From: JADCCX01 sp031431475
GTDB taxonomy: Bacteria; Pseudomonadota; Alphaproteobacteria; Rhizobiales; Beijerinckiaceae
Assembly (NCBI GenBank): GCA_031431475.1
Contig: JANPDL010000002.1
Coordinates: 17,984 to 81,983, forward strand
Reading direction: 5' to 3'
DNA: 64,000 nt
Below are positions 23,981 to 30,916 of the stretch, in pieces. A program made the translations under genes and the position numbers. The first letter of the stretch is position 1, and every line of letters starts with the position of its first letter. The notes under the pieces are model-generated. The model searched no databases. It was not told where the DNA came from and was given only the letters and a program-made list of their open reading frames with translations.

Positions 23981-24607
23981 ATGACACAGCAGGCCCCACG
24001 TATCCTAGCGCTAGACCTTGGCAAAGTTCTGGGGTTTGCCGATGGCGCGGTTGATGGCGCGCCGATGGCAGGATCAGTCCCACTTGGACGCTCATCGGAT
24101 GATTTGATTGATCGCGTGATTGCGCTGGAGAAATGGCTGACAGACAGACTCGCTTTTAGACCTGACATTCTGGCGATTGAGGCGAACCTAAGCCTTCGCG
24201 CGATGAAGTGGGAAGCTGATGCAAAGTCGGCGTTTCTGCTTATGGGGACGGCGGAGAAAGTCGCTCGACAGTGCGGAGTGAACAACGTCGTCACAGACAT
24301 CAATGCCCAAGATGCCAGAGTCCATTTTTTAGGTAAGGCCCGCTTCTTAGTGACCGGCGATGGCAAGCGCGCGAATGCACACAAGGCGCAAGAGCTTGGC
24401 TGGGAGTTCACAGGTCTTGATGCCGCAGATGCCCTCGCCCTCTGGGATGCCACCTTCGCCCGCCGCTTTCCGAATTGGTATCGGCGTAGCCACCAATTCC
24501 CCCAAACGGGTCGGCTTCCATCCACCTTCCGGCCATCCATGGGCAAGAAAGACCCGCGGCCGAAGCCTGACGGTCCCCTGTTCAAGAGCCTTTCACCACA
24601 ACCATAG
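23981..24607 (+). CDS. RuvC-like Holliday junction resolvase
   Basis: 208 residues. RNase H-fold motifs: ILALDLGKVLGFA (Asp12), ILAIEANLS (Glu67) and the C-terminal GLDAADALALWD acidic pair, matching RuvC-type resolvases carried by phages. It should cut recombination intermediates produced by the RecT/exonuclease pair or resolve replicating DNA before packaging. The last 45 residues are a Pro/Lys-rich tail (FRPSMGKKDPRPKP). Follows the structured stretch directly. Confidence 0.8.
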   Translation: MTQQAPRILALDLGKVLGFADGAVDGAPMAGSVPLGRSSDDLIDRVIALEKWLTDRLAFRPDILAIEANLSLRAMKWEADAKSAFLLMGTAEKVARQCGVNNVVTDINAQDARVHFLGKARFLVTGDGKRANAHKAQELGWEFTGLDAADALALWDATFARRFPNWYRRSHQFPQTGRLPSTFRPSMGKKDPRPKPDGPLFKSLSPQP

Positions 24608-24615
24608 GAGTTCCA

Positions 24616-24837
24616 ATGTCGGCATCAATTGTTCAGCCGGGTTCGGTATCACCAGTCCAGAAGGCGGCACGCATCCTGTCCAGCGAGGACAAGGTGAAAG
24701 ATGCCGCGGCGATCCTGCTGAACGCCCATCTCGACGCGCTGCATGTCTTCAAGGGCGAGCGCATGCTGTCTGCGGAGGACATCCCGGACGTGCAGACAAT
24801 CCTAGAAATCGCAACCCGTCACGCGAGGAAGCCATGA
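24616..24837 (+). CDS. Hypothetical phage protein (73 aa)
   Basis: 73 residues, helical, ending in a basic tail (TRHARKP). It lies 8 bases after the resolvase and overlaps the next gene by ATGA. Not recognised. Confidence 0.6.
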   Translation: MSASIVQPGSVSPVQKAARILSSEDKVKDAAAILLNAHLDALHVFKGERMLSAEDIPDVQTILEIATRHARKP

Positions 24838-25727
24838 GACTTGATAAGCTCACGCCAGAGCAAGAGGCGCGTGTTCCACACATCAGAGATGAGTGGCTGA
24901 AAGTTGGATTATCGACTGAACCAGCAGATCGCAAAATGGCAGAGGAAGGTGTGAAGTTGGCCTATGCTGCGGCAGGACTTGCCCCGCCAAAGATTGTGAT
25001 CTGGTTGGACAGTCCGCAGCAAGGCGCAATCGCTTTTGCTATGCTCACCAACTCAAAACTTGGTCCTTCCGTCAGGGCTTCCGTCAGGGATTCCGTCTGG
25101 GATTCCGTCAGGGCAGCGGCCTATGGTTCTCACGACGCTCATTGGATTGGGTTCTATGCGGCAATAGCCGAATTTGGAGTTCACGATTCCCGACTTGATG
25201 GCCTGCACCAGATCACCAGATCGTGCGGCTGGTGGTGGCCTTTTGCTGGTGCGGTGATCCTGACTGATCGACCGGAAACTATAAGGCAGGATGATCAAAA
25301 CCGCCTTCATTGCGAGGACGGCCCTGCGGTCAGATATCGGGATGGTTTTTCAGTTTATTCGTGGCGCGGAACGCGGTTTCCCTCAGAATGGATCACTGAC
25401 AAAATCAGCCTGACGGCAAAGATTGCTCTGACATGGAAGAACTTGGAACAGCGCCGTGTCGCCATAGAAATCATCGGTTGGGACCGTGTGCTTCGTGAAC
25501 TGAAAGCGCGCGTCATTGATGCCGATGCAGATCCACAAATCGGCACACTGCTTGAAGTCAATTTACCCGATCTGGATGCGCCATCGCGATTTGTCCGCCT
25601 CGAATGCGGGACCGGAAGAACCTTTGCCGTTTGCGTTCCATCCGGCATCCCCACGGCCATTGCCGGGCAGGCATGGATGATGGGCAAGACTCAGACAGAC
25701 TTTCTCCCTCCTGAAATCCGCACCTGA
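24834..25727 (+). CDS. DUF6745-like protein with a coding tandem repeat
   Basis: 297 residues from ATG 24834 (MRLDKLTPEQEARVPHIRDE). The blocks IGFYAAIAEFG, SCGWWWPFAGAVILTDRPE, RLHCEDGPAVRYRDGFSVYS and WRGTRFPSEWI match the DUF6745 family, common in phages and Actinobacteria/alphaproteobacteria. Residues about 79-95 carry an SV(R/W)(A/D) repeat encoded by four 12-bp units. The function of the family is not known. It is usually followed by a short partner like the one at 25739, which supports a two-gene unit. Confidence 0.8.
   Translation: MRLDKLTPEQEARVPHIRDEWLKVGLSTEPADRKMAEEGVKLAYAAAGLAPPKIVIWLDSPQQGAIAFAMLTNSKLGPSVRASVRDSVWDSVRAAAYGSHDAHWIGFYAAIAEFGVHDSRLDGLHQITRSCGWWWPFAGAVILTDRPETIRQDDQNRLHCEDGPAVRYRDGFSVYSWRGTRFPSEWITDKISLTAKIALTWKNLEQRRVAIEIIGWDRVLRELKARVIDADADPQIGTLLEVNLPDLDAPSRFVRLECGTGRTFAVCVPSGIPTAIAGQAWMMGKTQTDFLPPEIRT
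25067..25114 (+). repeat. Four in-frame 12-bp tandem repeats
   Basis: Units TTCCGTCAGGGC, TTCCGTCAGGGA, TTCCGTCTGGGA and TTCCGTCAGGGC follow each other exactly. They encode the S-V-R/W-A/D repeat and keep frame if units are lost or gained. Confidence 0.9.
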
Positions 25728-25738
25728 AAGGACTGAAA

Positions 25739-26098
25739 ATGAAAACTTTTACTCTGCGCGCCGCACAGGGCGAAATCCAGATCACTCGATTGGGTGATAT
25801 CAAACATCCAATTCCTTCCGTTACGCCGCTCCCACTTGAGGGCGGGAAGGCAATCATCGGGCATTCAAAAACCGGGCATCATCACGTTCTGGACCATCCG
25901 GCTGACGTTCGGGTTGCGACTGATGCGCCTGATGGAATGCGCGTGCTGTACGCCATCCTGACCGAACCAAATGCGCTGATCCATGAGCGCGGCCATGACA
26001 CGCACGAAGCGATTGCCTTTGAGCCGGGTGTCTACGAGTTCCGCATCGGTCGGGAGTTTGATCCCTATGCCGAGATTGCGCGTCGGCAGGCGGACTGA
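25739..26098 (+). CDS. Small conserved partner of the DUF6745-like gene
   Basis: 119 residues. MKTFTLRAAQGEIQITRLGD, GGKAIIGHSKTGHHHVLD, APDGMRVLYAIL and YEFRIGREFDPYAEIARRQ are blocks I recall from small proteins that commonly accompany DUF6745 genes in phages. The GHHHV motif could bind a metal. Begins 11 bases after the upstream gene. Function unknown. Confidence 0.75.
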   Translation: MKTFTLRAAQGEIQITRLGDIKHPIPSVTPLPLEGGKAIIGHSKTGHHHVLDHPADVRVATDAPDGMRVLYAILTEPNALIHERGHDTHEAIAFEPGVYEFRIGREFDPYAEIARRQAD

Positions 26099-26100
26099 CC

Positions 26101-26265
26101 ATGAACGAGATCGCCACACAGCAGCGCCTCGAACGCGCCCGCATCCTCGCCAGGCACAAGCGCAAGTCCTCGCGAGGCCTCGCCATCACGACAACCCAGA
26201 TCGCGGACTACTGCCGGAAGTTCATGGCCGAGGTTGCGGTCATCGCACCCAAGAGGTCAGCATGA
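26101..26265 (+). CDS. Small basic phage protein (54 aa)
   Basis: 54 residues beginning MNEIATQQRLERARILARHK; highly basic, helical. Starts 2 bases after the preceding stop and overlaps the next gene by ATGA, which supports translation. Not recognised. Confidence 0.55.
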   Translation: MNEIATQQRLERARILARHKRKSSRGLAITTTQIADYCRKFMAEVAVIAPKRSA

Positions 26266-26438
26266 AAACTCAGGAACAGCGCAAGGATGATAACCGCGCG
26301 GAAATGATGGACCGCAAGGCACGGCGTTCAAATCGCAGAAGAAATCTCGCCGTCATTCCGAACAACGAACGCACTCATGCTTATGGCGCCCCCGTTCTGC
26401 GCACCGGCAAGGTCTATGATCGGAGGGGAAAACGATGA
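26262..26438 (+). CDS. Small basic phage protein (58 aa)
   Basis: 58 residues, with MKTQEQRKDDNRAEMMDRKA and an Arg-rich middle (RRSNRRRN), ending VYDRRGKR. Likely nucleic-acid binding by charge alone. ATGA overlaps on both sides. Not recognised. Confidence 0.5.
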   Translation: MKTQEQRKDDNRAEMMDRKARRSNRRRNLAVIPNNERTHAYGAPVLRTGKVYDRRGKR

Positions 26439-27082
26439 TGAACAAGCCCGCTCTCTACACCGGCATCGGAATCGGCGTGATTGTCGGCGCGTTTGCAGCA
26501 TGGCCTCTGGCATCGTCTGCAAATGATGCGCTGGCGTTCGTCAACTCCAACTGGTCGAACCGCATAGCGGCTCCGCTTGATATCAGAACCGACCATATGA
26601 AGCGCGACGGAGAACGTGCCAGGATCAAGGCGGCCACGGAAGCCGCTGCACGTCGGCATGGTGTCCCGGTTGAGTTCTTGCACCGGCTGACGATGCGGGA
26701 GTCCGGATACCGCTTCGTGCAGGGTCCACCGACGCAATGGGGTCGGGCACAAGGTCCGCATCAGATACTCTGCGGCACGGCACGAGAACTTGGCGAGCGA
26801 GACTGCGGGCTTCTTATGCGCGATGCCGACAGATCTGCCGACCTCGCCGCCCGCTACGTCATGCAGGGCTATCGGGCAACCGGGAGTTGGGGTGGCGCTG
26901 CTGCATTCTACCACGGAGGACCAAATCGCCGACTGTGGGGCCACAAGACGCGCGCTTACGCTCAGGCCGTTGGCGGATCGTTTCCGCGCACCGTCAGCGC
27001 CACCGCTCCACCGCGTGGCAAGTTTGGAGATGTTCCTATCGTCGTCGCCGGATTTGTCCCGTCCAGCTTCGGGGTGCGCTGA
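26435..27082 (+). CDS. Lytic transglycosylase with N-terminal membrane anchor
   Basis: 215 residues. A hydrophobic segment (YTGIGIGVIVGAFAAWPLAS) at 8-27 is a signal anchor. The SLT/goose-lysozyme-like domain shows the catalytic Glu in MRESGYR (about residue 90), GRAQGPHQIL and GSWGGAAAFYHGGPNRRLW. It should cleave peptidoglycan between MurNAc and GlcNAc. As the only obvious cell-wall enzyme here besides a tail peptidase it may be the endolysin, secreted through the anchor, yet it sits in the early operon. Alternatively, it helps DNA entry. Confidence 0.82.
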   Translation: MMNKPALYTGIGIGVIVGAFAAWPLASSANDALAFVNSNWSNRIAAPLDIRTDHMKRDGERARIKAATEAAARRHGVPVEFLHRLTMRESGYRFVQGPPTQWGRAQGPHQILCGTARELGERDCGLLMRDADRSADLAARYVMQGYRATGSWGGAAAFYHGGPNRRLWGHKTRAYAQAVGGSFPRTVSATAPPRGKFGDVPIVVAGFVPSSFGVR

Positions 27083-27597
27083 TGTGGACAGACGAGATCA
27101 AGACGGAATGCAAGCGACTGCTGGAGGTCGAAGGAATGTCAGCATCGCAGATCGGGATTGAACTGAACGAGCGGTACAAGACTACGTTCACGCGAAATGC
27201 GGTGTGCGGTTTCATCCACAGGGCAGGCATATTCAAGCCGCGATCTGTGACACGATCATCGCCACGAAGGCCATCAAATCTTGGCGTTCCTCGCGTTGCC
27301 AAAATCAAACTGCCCGGTCCGCATCAGGTTGTGGATCGCCCGTCCATCGCGGGAGTCGTGCAGCCGCCTCAGGTTCCGGTCTTCGTGATCGTGCCACCAT
27401 CGGTTGACGATACTCCCGTGACCGGCGCGATCGATGCCCTGATGGCGCTGCGCTCCGGGCGGTGCAAGTACGGCATCGGCGATACTCAATCTCCATCGTT
27501 CCGCTTCTGCATGGAAGCCACGGGCGACATCACGCGGTCCTATTGCCCGGAGCATCATGCGCATTGTTGTCCTTTGATAATCAGGAGGGCGGTATGA
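27082..27597 (+). CDS. GcrA family cell-cycle regulator, phage version
   Basis: 171 residues. N-terminal MWTDEIKTECKRLLEVEGMS with SASQIGIELN and TRNAVCGFIHRAGIF is the GcrA helix-turn-helix; the C-terminal part (CKYGIGDTQSPSFRFCMEA then YCPEHHAHC) is the conserved GcrA tail, with paired Cys/His that could hold a metal. In alphaproteobacteria GcrA binds CcrM-methylated GANTC promoters and recruits sigma70. The start overlaps the transglycosylase stop (TGATG). A phage copy could redirect host transcription to phage or cell-cycle genes. Confidence 0.82.
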   Translation: MWTDEIKTECKRLLEVEGMSASQIGIELNERYKTTFTRNAVCGFIHRAGIFKPRSVTRSSPRRPSNLGVPRVAKIKLPGPHQVVDRPSIAGVVQPPQVPVFVIVPPSVDDTPVTGAIDALMALRSGRCKYGIGDTQSPSFRFCMEATGDITRSYCPEHHAHCCPLIIRRAV

Positions 27598-28130
27598 TGA
27601 TTGTTCACGCACATCTCCAGCCCGACCATCCCGCCGTTGTCGCGAGAAGGGCAATGCAAGCCCGTCAGGCGCTCGCCTTGCAGGACGCCCAAGAGAAGTG
27701 GCGTCACGCGGCTGAATCTATGGCCAAAGCCGCCGCAGAAGCCCGCGTGAAGATGGAGGCCCACGCCATTGCAGTTGCCGCCGCGATTGAACAGCGGCGA
27801 GCGAATGAAATCCTGCGGACGTGGCGTCAGGCATGGAAGCCCGCTATCCCGATCATCGTCGCGACGTGCGAGCGGCACGGGATTTCTTTGGTTGATGTGG
27901 TTTCCAAGGGAAGAAGCTTGCCGCTCGTGGCGTGTCGGCAGGAGGCTATGGCGCGGGTCGCCATTGAAACCAATCTTTCCCTCCCCAGCGTCGGCAAGAT
28001 TTTCCGCCGTCATCACGCGACCATCATCCATGCGGTTCGCCGCTGGAATCATTTCCACGGGAAAGATGTCAGGGGAATTGGTTCGACGTGGCGCAAGGCG
28101 TCGTCCTATGCCTATCGGGGTGGCGTATGA
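27594..28130 (+). CDS. DnaA domain IV-like DNA-binding protein
   Basis: 178 residues from ATG 27594 (an adjacent ATG at 27597 has slightly better spacing to AGGAGG at 27583). Residues about 1-90 are a coiled coil. Residues about 100-160 (GISLVDVVSKGRSLPLVACR ... SLPSVGKIFRRHHATIIHAV) match the DnaA C-terminal helix-turn-helix, including the signature HHATIIHAVRRW, which in DnaA contacts DnaA boxes. It has no AAA+ domain. It could bind phage or host origin sequences. Directly after the GcrA gene. Confidence 0.75.
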   Translation: MMIVHAHLQPDHPAVVARRAMQARQALALQDAQEKWRHAAESMAKAAAEARVKMEAHAIAVAAAIEQRRANEILRTWRQAWKPAIPIIVATCERHGISLVDVVSKGRSLPLVACRQEAMARVAIETNLSLPSVGKIFRRHHATIIHAVRRWNHFHGKDVRGIGSTWRKASSYAYRGGV

Positions 28131-28708
28131 GCGCCCCTCTTTTCGGCTGGCCGTTGGGTGATCTGATCCCGAACCACTACGGCGCGATCTTGGCGGACCC
28201 TCCGTGGTCTTTTGAAAACTTCAGCGCCAAGGGCGAGAAGAAAAACCCCAAGGCGCACTACCACTGCATGAACATCGCCAAGATCAAAGCCCTTCCCGTG
28301 GCTGATCTGGCCGCGCGTGATTGCTACCTGTTTCTGTGGGCAACAAACCCCATGCTGGACCAGTGCATGGACACGCTGAAGGCGTGGGGCTTCAAATTCG
28401 TCACGGCAGGGACGTGGGTCAAGACGACGAAGAACGGGAAGCTCGGTTTCGGCCCCGGATACGTGCGCAGATCGTCCAACGAACCCTACCTGATCGGCAA
28501 GCGCGGGAAGCCTTCACCTGGCTCACGGTCCATCCGGTCTGTCATCATGTCCTTGGCCCGTGAGCACAGCCGGAAGCCGCCTGAGATGCGTTCCGAGGTC
28601 GAGGCGACGTGCCCCGGTGTTCCTCGATGCGAGTTATTCGCGCGTGAGCCATGGCCCGGCGCCGATGTGTGGGGAAATCAGACCAGCCGGTTCGGGGTGG
28701 CGGCGTGA
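28127..28708 (+). CDS. MT-A70 family DNA N6-adenine methyltransferase
   Basis: 193 residues from ATG 28127 (ATGA overlap). Catalytic DPPW in ILADPPWSFENF near residue 28; CYLFLWATNPMLDQCMDTL is the following conserved helix, and FGPGYVRRSSNEPYLIGK and EHSRKPPEMRSEVE are later family blocks. Phage MT-A70 proteins methylate adenine in DNA, and can protect it from host restriction. Target sequence cannot be predicted. Confidence 0.9.
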   Translation: MSAPLFGWPLGDLIPNHYGAILADPPWSFENFSAKGEKKNPKAHYHCMNIAKIKALPVADLAARDCYLFLWATNPMLDQCMDTLKAWGFKFVTAGTWVKTTKNGKLGFGPGYVRRSSNEPYLIGKRGKPSPGSRSIRSVIMSLAREHSRKPPEMRSEVEATCPGVPRCELFAREPWPGADVWGNQTSRFGVAA

Positions 28709-30450
28709 CGATCACCTACCTGTCCGTCTGCAGCGGAATTGAAAGCGCCTCTGTCGCGTGGGAGCCGCTTGGTTTCAGCGCGGTAGGCTATGCAGAAGTC
28801 GCCCCATTTGCATCTGCGGTGCTGGCGCATCGGTTCGGCTCAAATCTGCCGGGCGAACCACTGTCTCACAACGCTCCGCCGAACTTCGGGGATTTCACGG
28901 CGATCCCGATGGACCGGCTTCCGGCGCAAGTGGACGTGCTGGTTGGCGGGACTCCATGTCAGGCATTTTCAATAGCCGGCCGTCGCCTTTCACTCGCGGA
29001 TGTCCGCGGCAATCTCACCCTCGCATACGTGGTGCTCGCACATGAACTTGCTGACAATCATGGACTCCGAAACGCCGTCTGGGAAAATGTTCCCGGCGTT
29101 CTCTCCACCGACGACAACGCCTTCGGATGTTTCTTGGGAGCAATTGTCGGGGCAGATGCTCCCCTGCTTTCGTCACCAAAACCAAACGGACGAAAAGGGA
29201 ATGACTTCTGGAAATGGAGCGACGAGATCAACGGGCTTCGCCCCGCATGGCCAAGCACTGGTATGGTTGCCGGGCCAAGGGGGCGGGCGGCATGGCGGGT
29301 TCTCGACGCTCAATTCTTCGGCCTGGCCCAACGACGCGAGCGTGTGTTCGTTGTCGCAGATTTTGGAAGCGGGGCCGATCCCGCAGCGATTCTATTTGAG
29401 CGCCAAGGCGTGCGCGGGAATTTTGCGCCGCGCCGAGAAACGCGGGAAGGTGTTGCCGGAGATGCTGCGGCTAGCACTGGAATCAGTGGTGCATTCGGGG
29501 GGGGGCGGACCTCCGGGCCAGTAGATCAGGCGGCTTGCCTGACTGCGAACGGCGGCGGGCAAGCGATGGACTTTGAGGTCGAGACGTTTCTGGTCGAGAC
29601 GGCAAATACTCTTTTGGGAAAAGAAAACGACAGCCACGCCGCTGATATGGAAACTTACGTCGCCCACAGCTTGCGCGGCGAGGGCTTCGACGCCTCTGAA
29701 GACGGTACAGGTCGGGGAACGCCGATAATACCGGAGTTAGCCCGGACCCTGACGCGCGGCTCGGAAAGCGCTGGCAAGGGCGGCTATGCCGGGCGACGGC
29801 AGGAGGATGACGACAATCTGGTGGCCTACGCCATTCAGGAACGAGCCGTCAGCGAGAACCCGAACGCTGGGCCGCAAGGGATCGGCGTGCAGGCTGATAT
29901 CAGCTACACGCTGGAAGCGCGCCATCATGTGCAGGCGGTGGCCTTCGCCCAGAATACGCGGGATGAAGTCCGGCTATTTTCAGAGGACGGATCAATTGTT
30001 GGCGCATTGTCAGCAGAGCCGGGAGCGAAGCAGCAATCCTACATAGCCTTCCCCGAGCGCATGTCGGGAACTCAGGTCGCGGCATCGGAAAATCTCTCGC
30101 CTGCTCTCGGAGCCTTAAATCCGACTGCTGTTGCTTTCGACCTGAGAGGGCGCGAGGGCGGCGCGTCATTTGAGGGGCAGCACGACACGGCCAATATCCG
30201 TGCCGCTTCTGGCGGATCGTCTCGGAGCTACGTCGCACATCAATGGGCGGTGCGCCGATTGACCCCGCTGGAATGCAGCAGATTGCAAGGCTTCCCCGAT
30301 GACTGGTCCCGAATTCCGTGGCGCGGCAAGCCTGCAGAACTGTGTCCAGATGGACCTCAGTACAAGACCTATGGGAATGCGATGGCTTGTAATGTCATGG
30401 CCTGGATTGGGTGCAGGCTAAAGGATGCGATGCCGGAGAGGGCGCCGTGA
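28705..30450 (+). CDS. C5-cytosine DNA methyltransferase with a very large target domain
   Basis: 581 residues from GTG 28705 (GTGA overlap with the MT-A70 stop). Motif I SVCSGIESASVAWEPLGF, motif IV GGTPCQAFS with the catalytic Cys, motif VI WENVPG, motif VIII QRRERVF, and motifs IX-X at the end (RRLTPLECSRLQGFPDDW, YGNAMACNVMAWIG). Between about 245 and 520 lies an extended, repeat-like variable region (VAFAQNTRDEVRL, AFDLRGREGG), much larger than a single target domain, suggesting more than one recognition sequence as in multispecific phage enzymes. Protection from restriction is the likely role. Confidence 0.92.
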   Translation: MTITYLSVCSGIESASVAWEPLGFSAVGYAEVAPFASAVLAHRFGSNLPGEPLSHNAPPNFGDFTAIPMDRLPAQVDVLVGGTPCQAFSIAGRRLSLADVRGNLTLAYVVLAHELADNHGLRNAVWENVPGVLSTDDNAFGCFLGAIVGADAPLLSSPKPNGRKGNDFWKWSDEINGLRPAWPSTGMVAGPRGRAAWRVLDAQFFGLAQRRERVFVVADFGSGADPAAILFERQGVRGNFAPRRETREGVAGDAAASTGISGAFGGGRTSGPVDQAACLTANGGGQAMDFEVETFLVETANTLLGKENDSHAADMETYVAHSLRGEGFDASEDGTGRGTPIIPELARTLTRGSESAGKGGYAGRRQEDDDNLVAYAIQERAVSENPNAGPQGIGVQADISYTLEARHHVQAVAFAQNTRDEVRLFSEDGSIVGALSAEPGAKQQSYIAFPERMSGTQVAASENLSPALGALNPTAVAFDLRGREGGASFEGQHDTANIRAASGGSSRSYVAHQWAVRRLTPLECSRLQGFPDDWSRIPWRGKPAELCPDGPQYKTYGNAMACNVMAWIGCRLKDAMPERAP

Positions 30451-30740
30451 CCTCTCCCTCTGACAAGCGCCGCGCGATGCTGATCTATCTCCGTGACCTG
30501 GCTGATGGCCGCGCTGGATACGAGGCAGGAGCCTCACAGGTGCTTCGAGAGACGGGAGATGTCCAAGCGGCTGATGACCGTGCCCGTGCCGCTCTCGACT
30601 GGCACGCCATCTACCTGATGCTCGCCTGCATACTGTCTGAATATGAGCAAGGGCAGAAAGGGCAATACGGAGTTCCCAAGGCGGTGACGAACATTCTCTC
30701 TGCTGGTGCTGGTGCGTATTTGAAAGGGAAGGCAGCATGA
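30447..30740 (+). CDS. Hypothetical phage protein (97 aa)
   Basis: 97 residues from GTG 30447 (overlapping the methyltransferase stop as GTGA). MLIYLRDLADGRAGYEAGAS then a helical middle (WHAIYLMLACILSEYEQGQK). Not recognised. ATGA overlap with the next gene. Confidence 0.6.
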   Translation: MTSPSDKRRAMLIYLRDLADGRAGYEAGASQVLRETGDVQAADDRARAALDWHAIYLMLACILSEYEQGQKGQYGVPKAVTNILSAGAGAYLKGKAA

Positions 30741-30916
30741 CCGGCCCGTCGTTAAACATGCGTCGATACCGGGATCAACGGGTCCGCGAGGTAAAGGTTC
30801 CGTCTTGGGTTCCGGAATCATTAGTGAAGGAGTTCATGGCCGTCGCTGATGTTGACGGTGAGCACGCGGCTGCGAAGTGGGCACGGGCTGAGAAGAAGAA
30901 GCTGGTGTCGAAGTGA
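30737..30916 (+). CDS. Small basic phage protein (59 aa)
   Basis: 59 residues, MTGPSLNMRRYRDQRVREVK with KVPSWVPESLVKEFMAVADV and a lysine-rich end. ATGA at the start and a GTGA overlap with the helicase start. Such short proteins just before a phage helicase can be helicase loaders or DNA-binding proteins, but nothing shows it. Confidence 0.55.
   Translation: MTGPSLNMRRYRDQRVREVKVPSWVPESLVKEFMAVADVDGEHAAAKWARAEKKKLVSK

Noticed and set aside
25067..25114. CRISPR-like repeat array
   Set aside because: Units are 12 bp, directly abutting and in frame in a coding gene, with no spacers.
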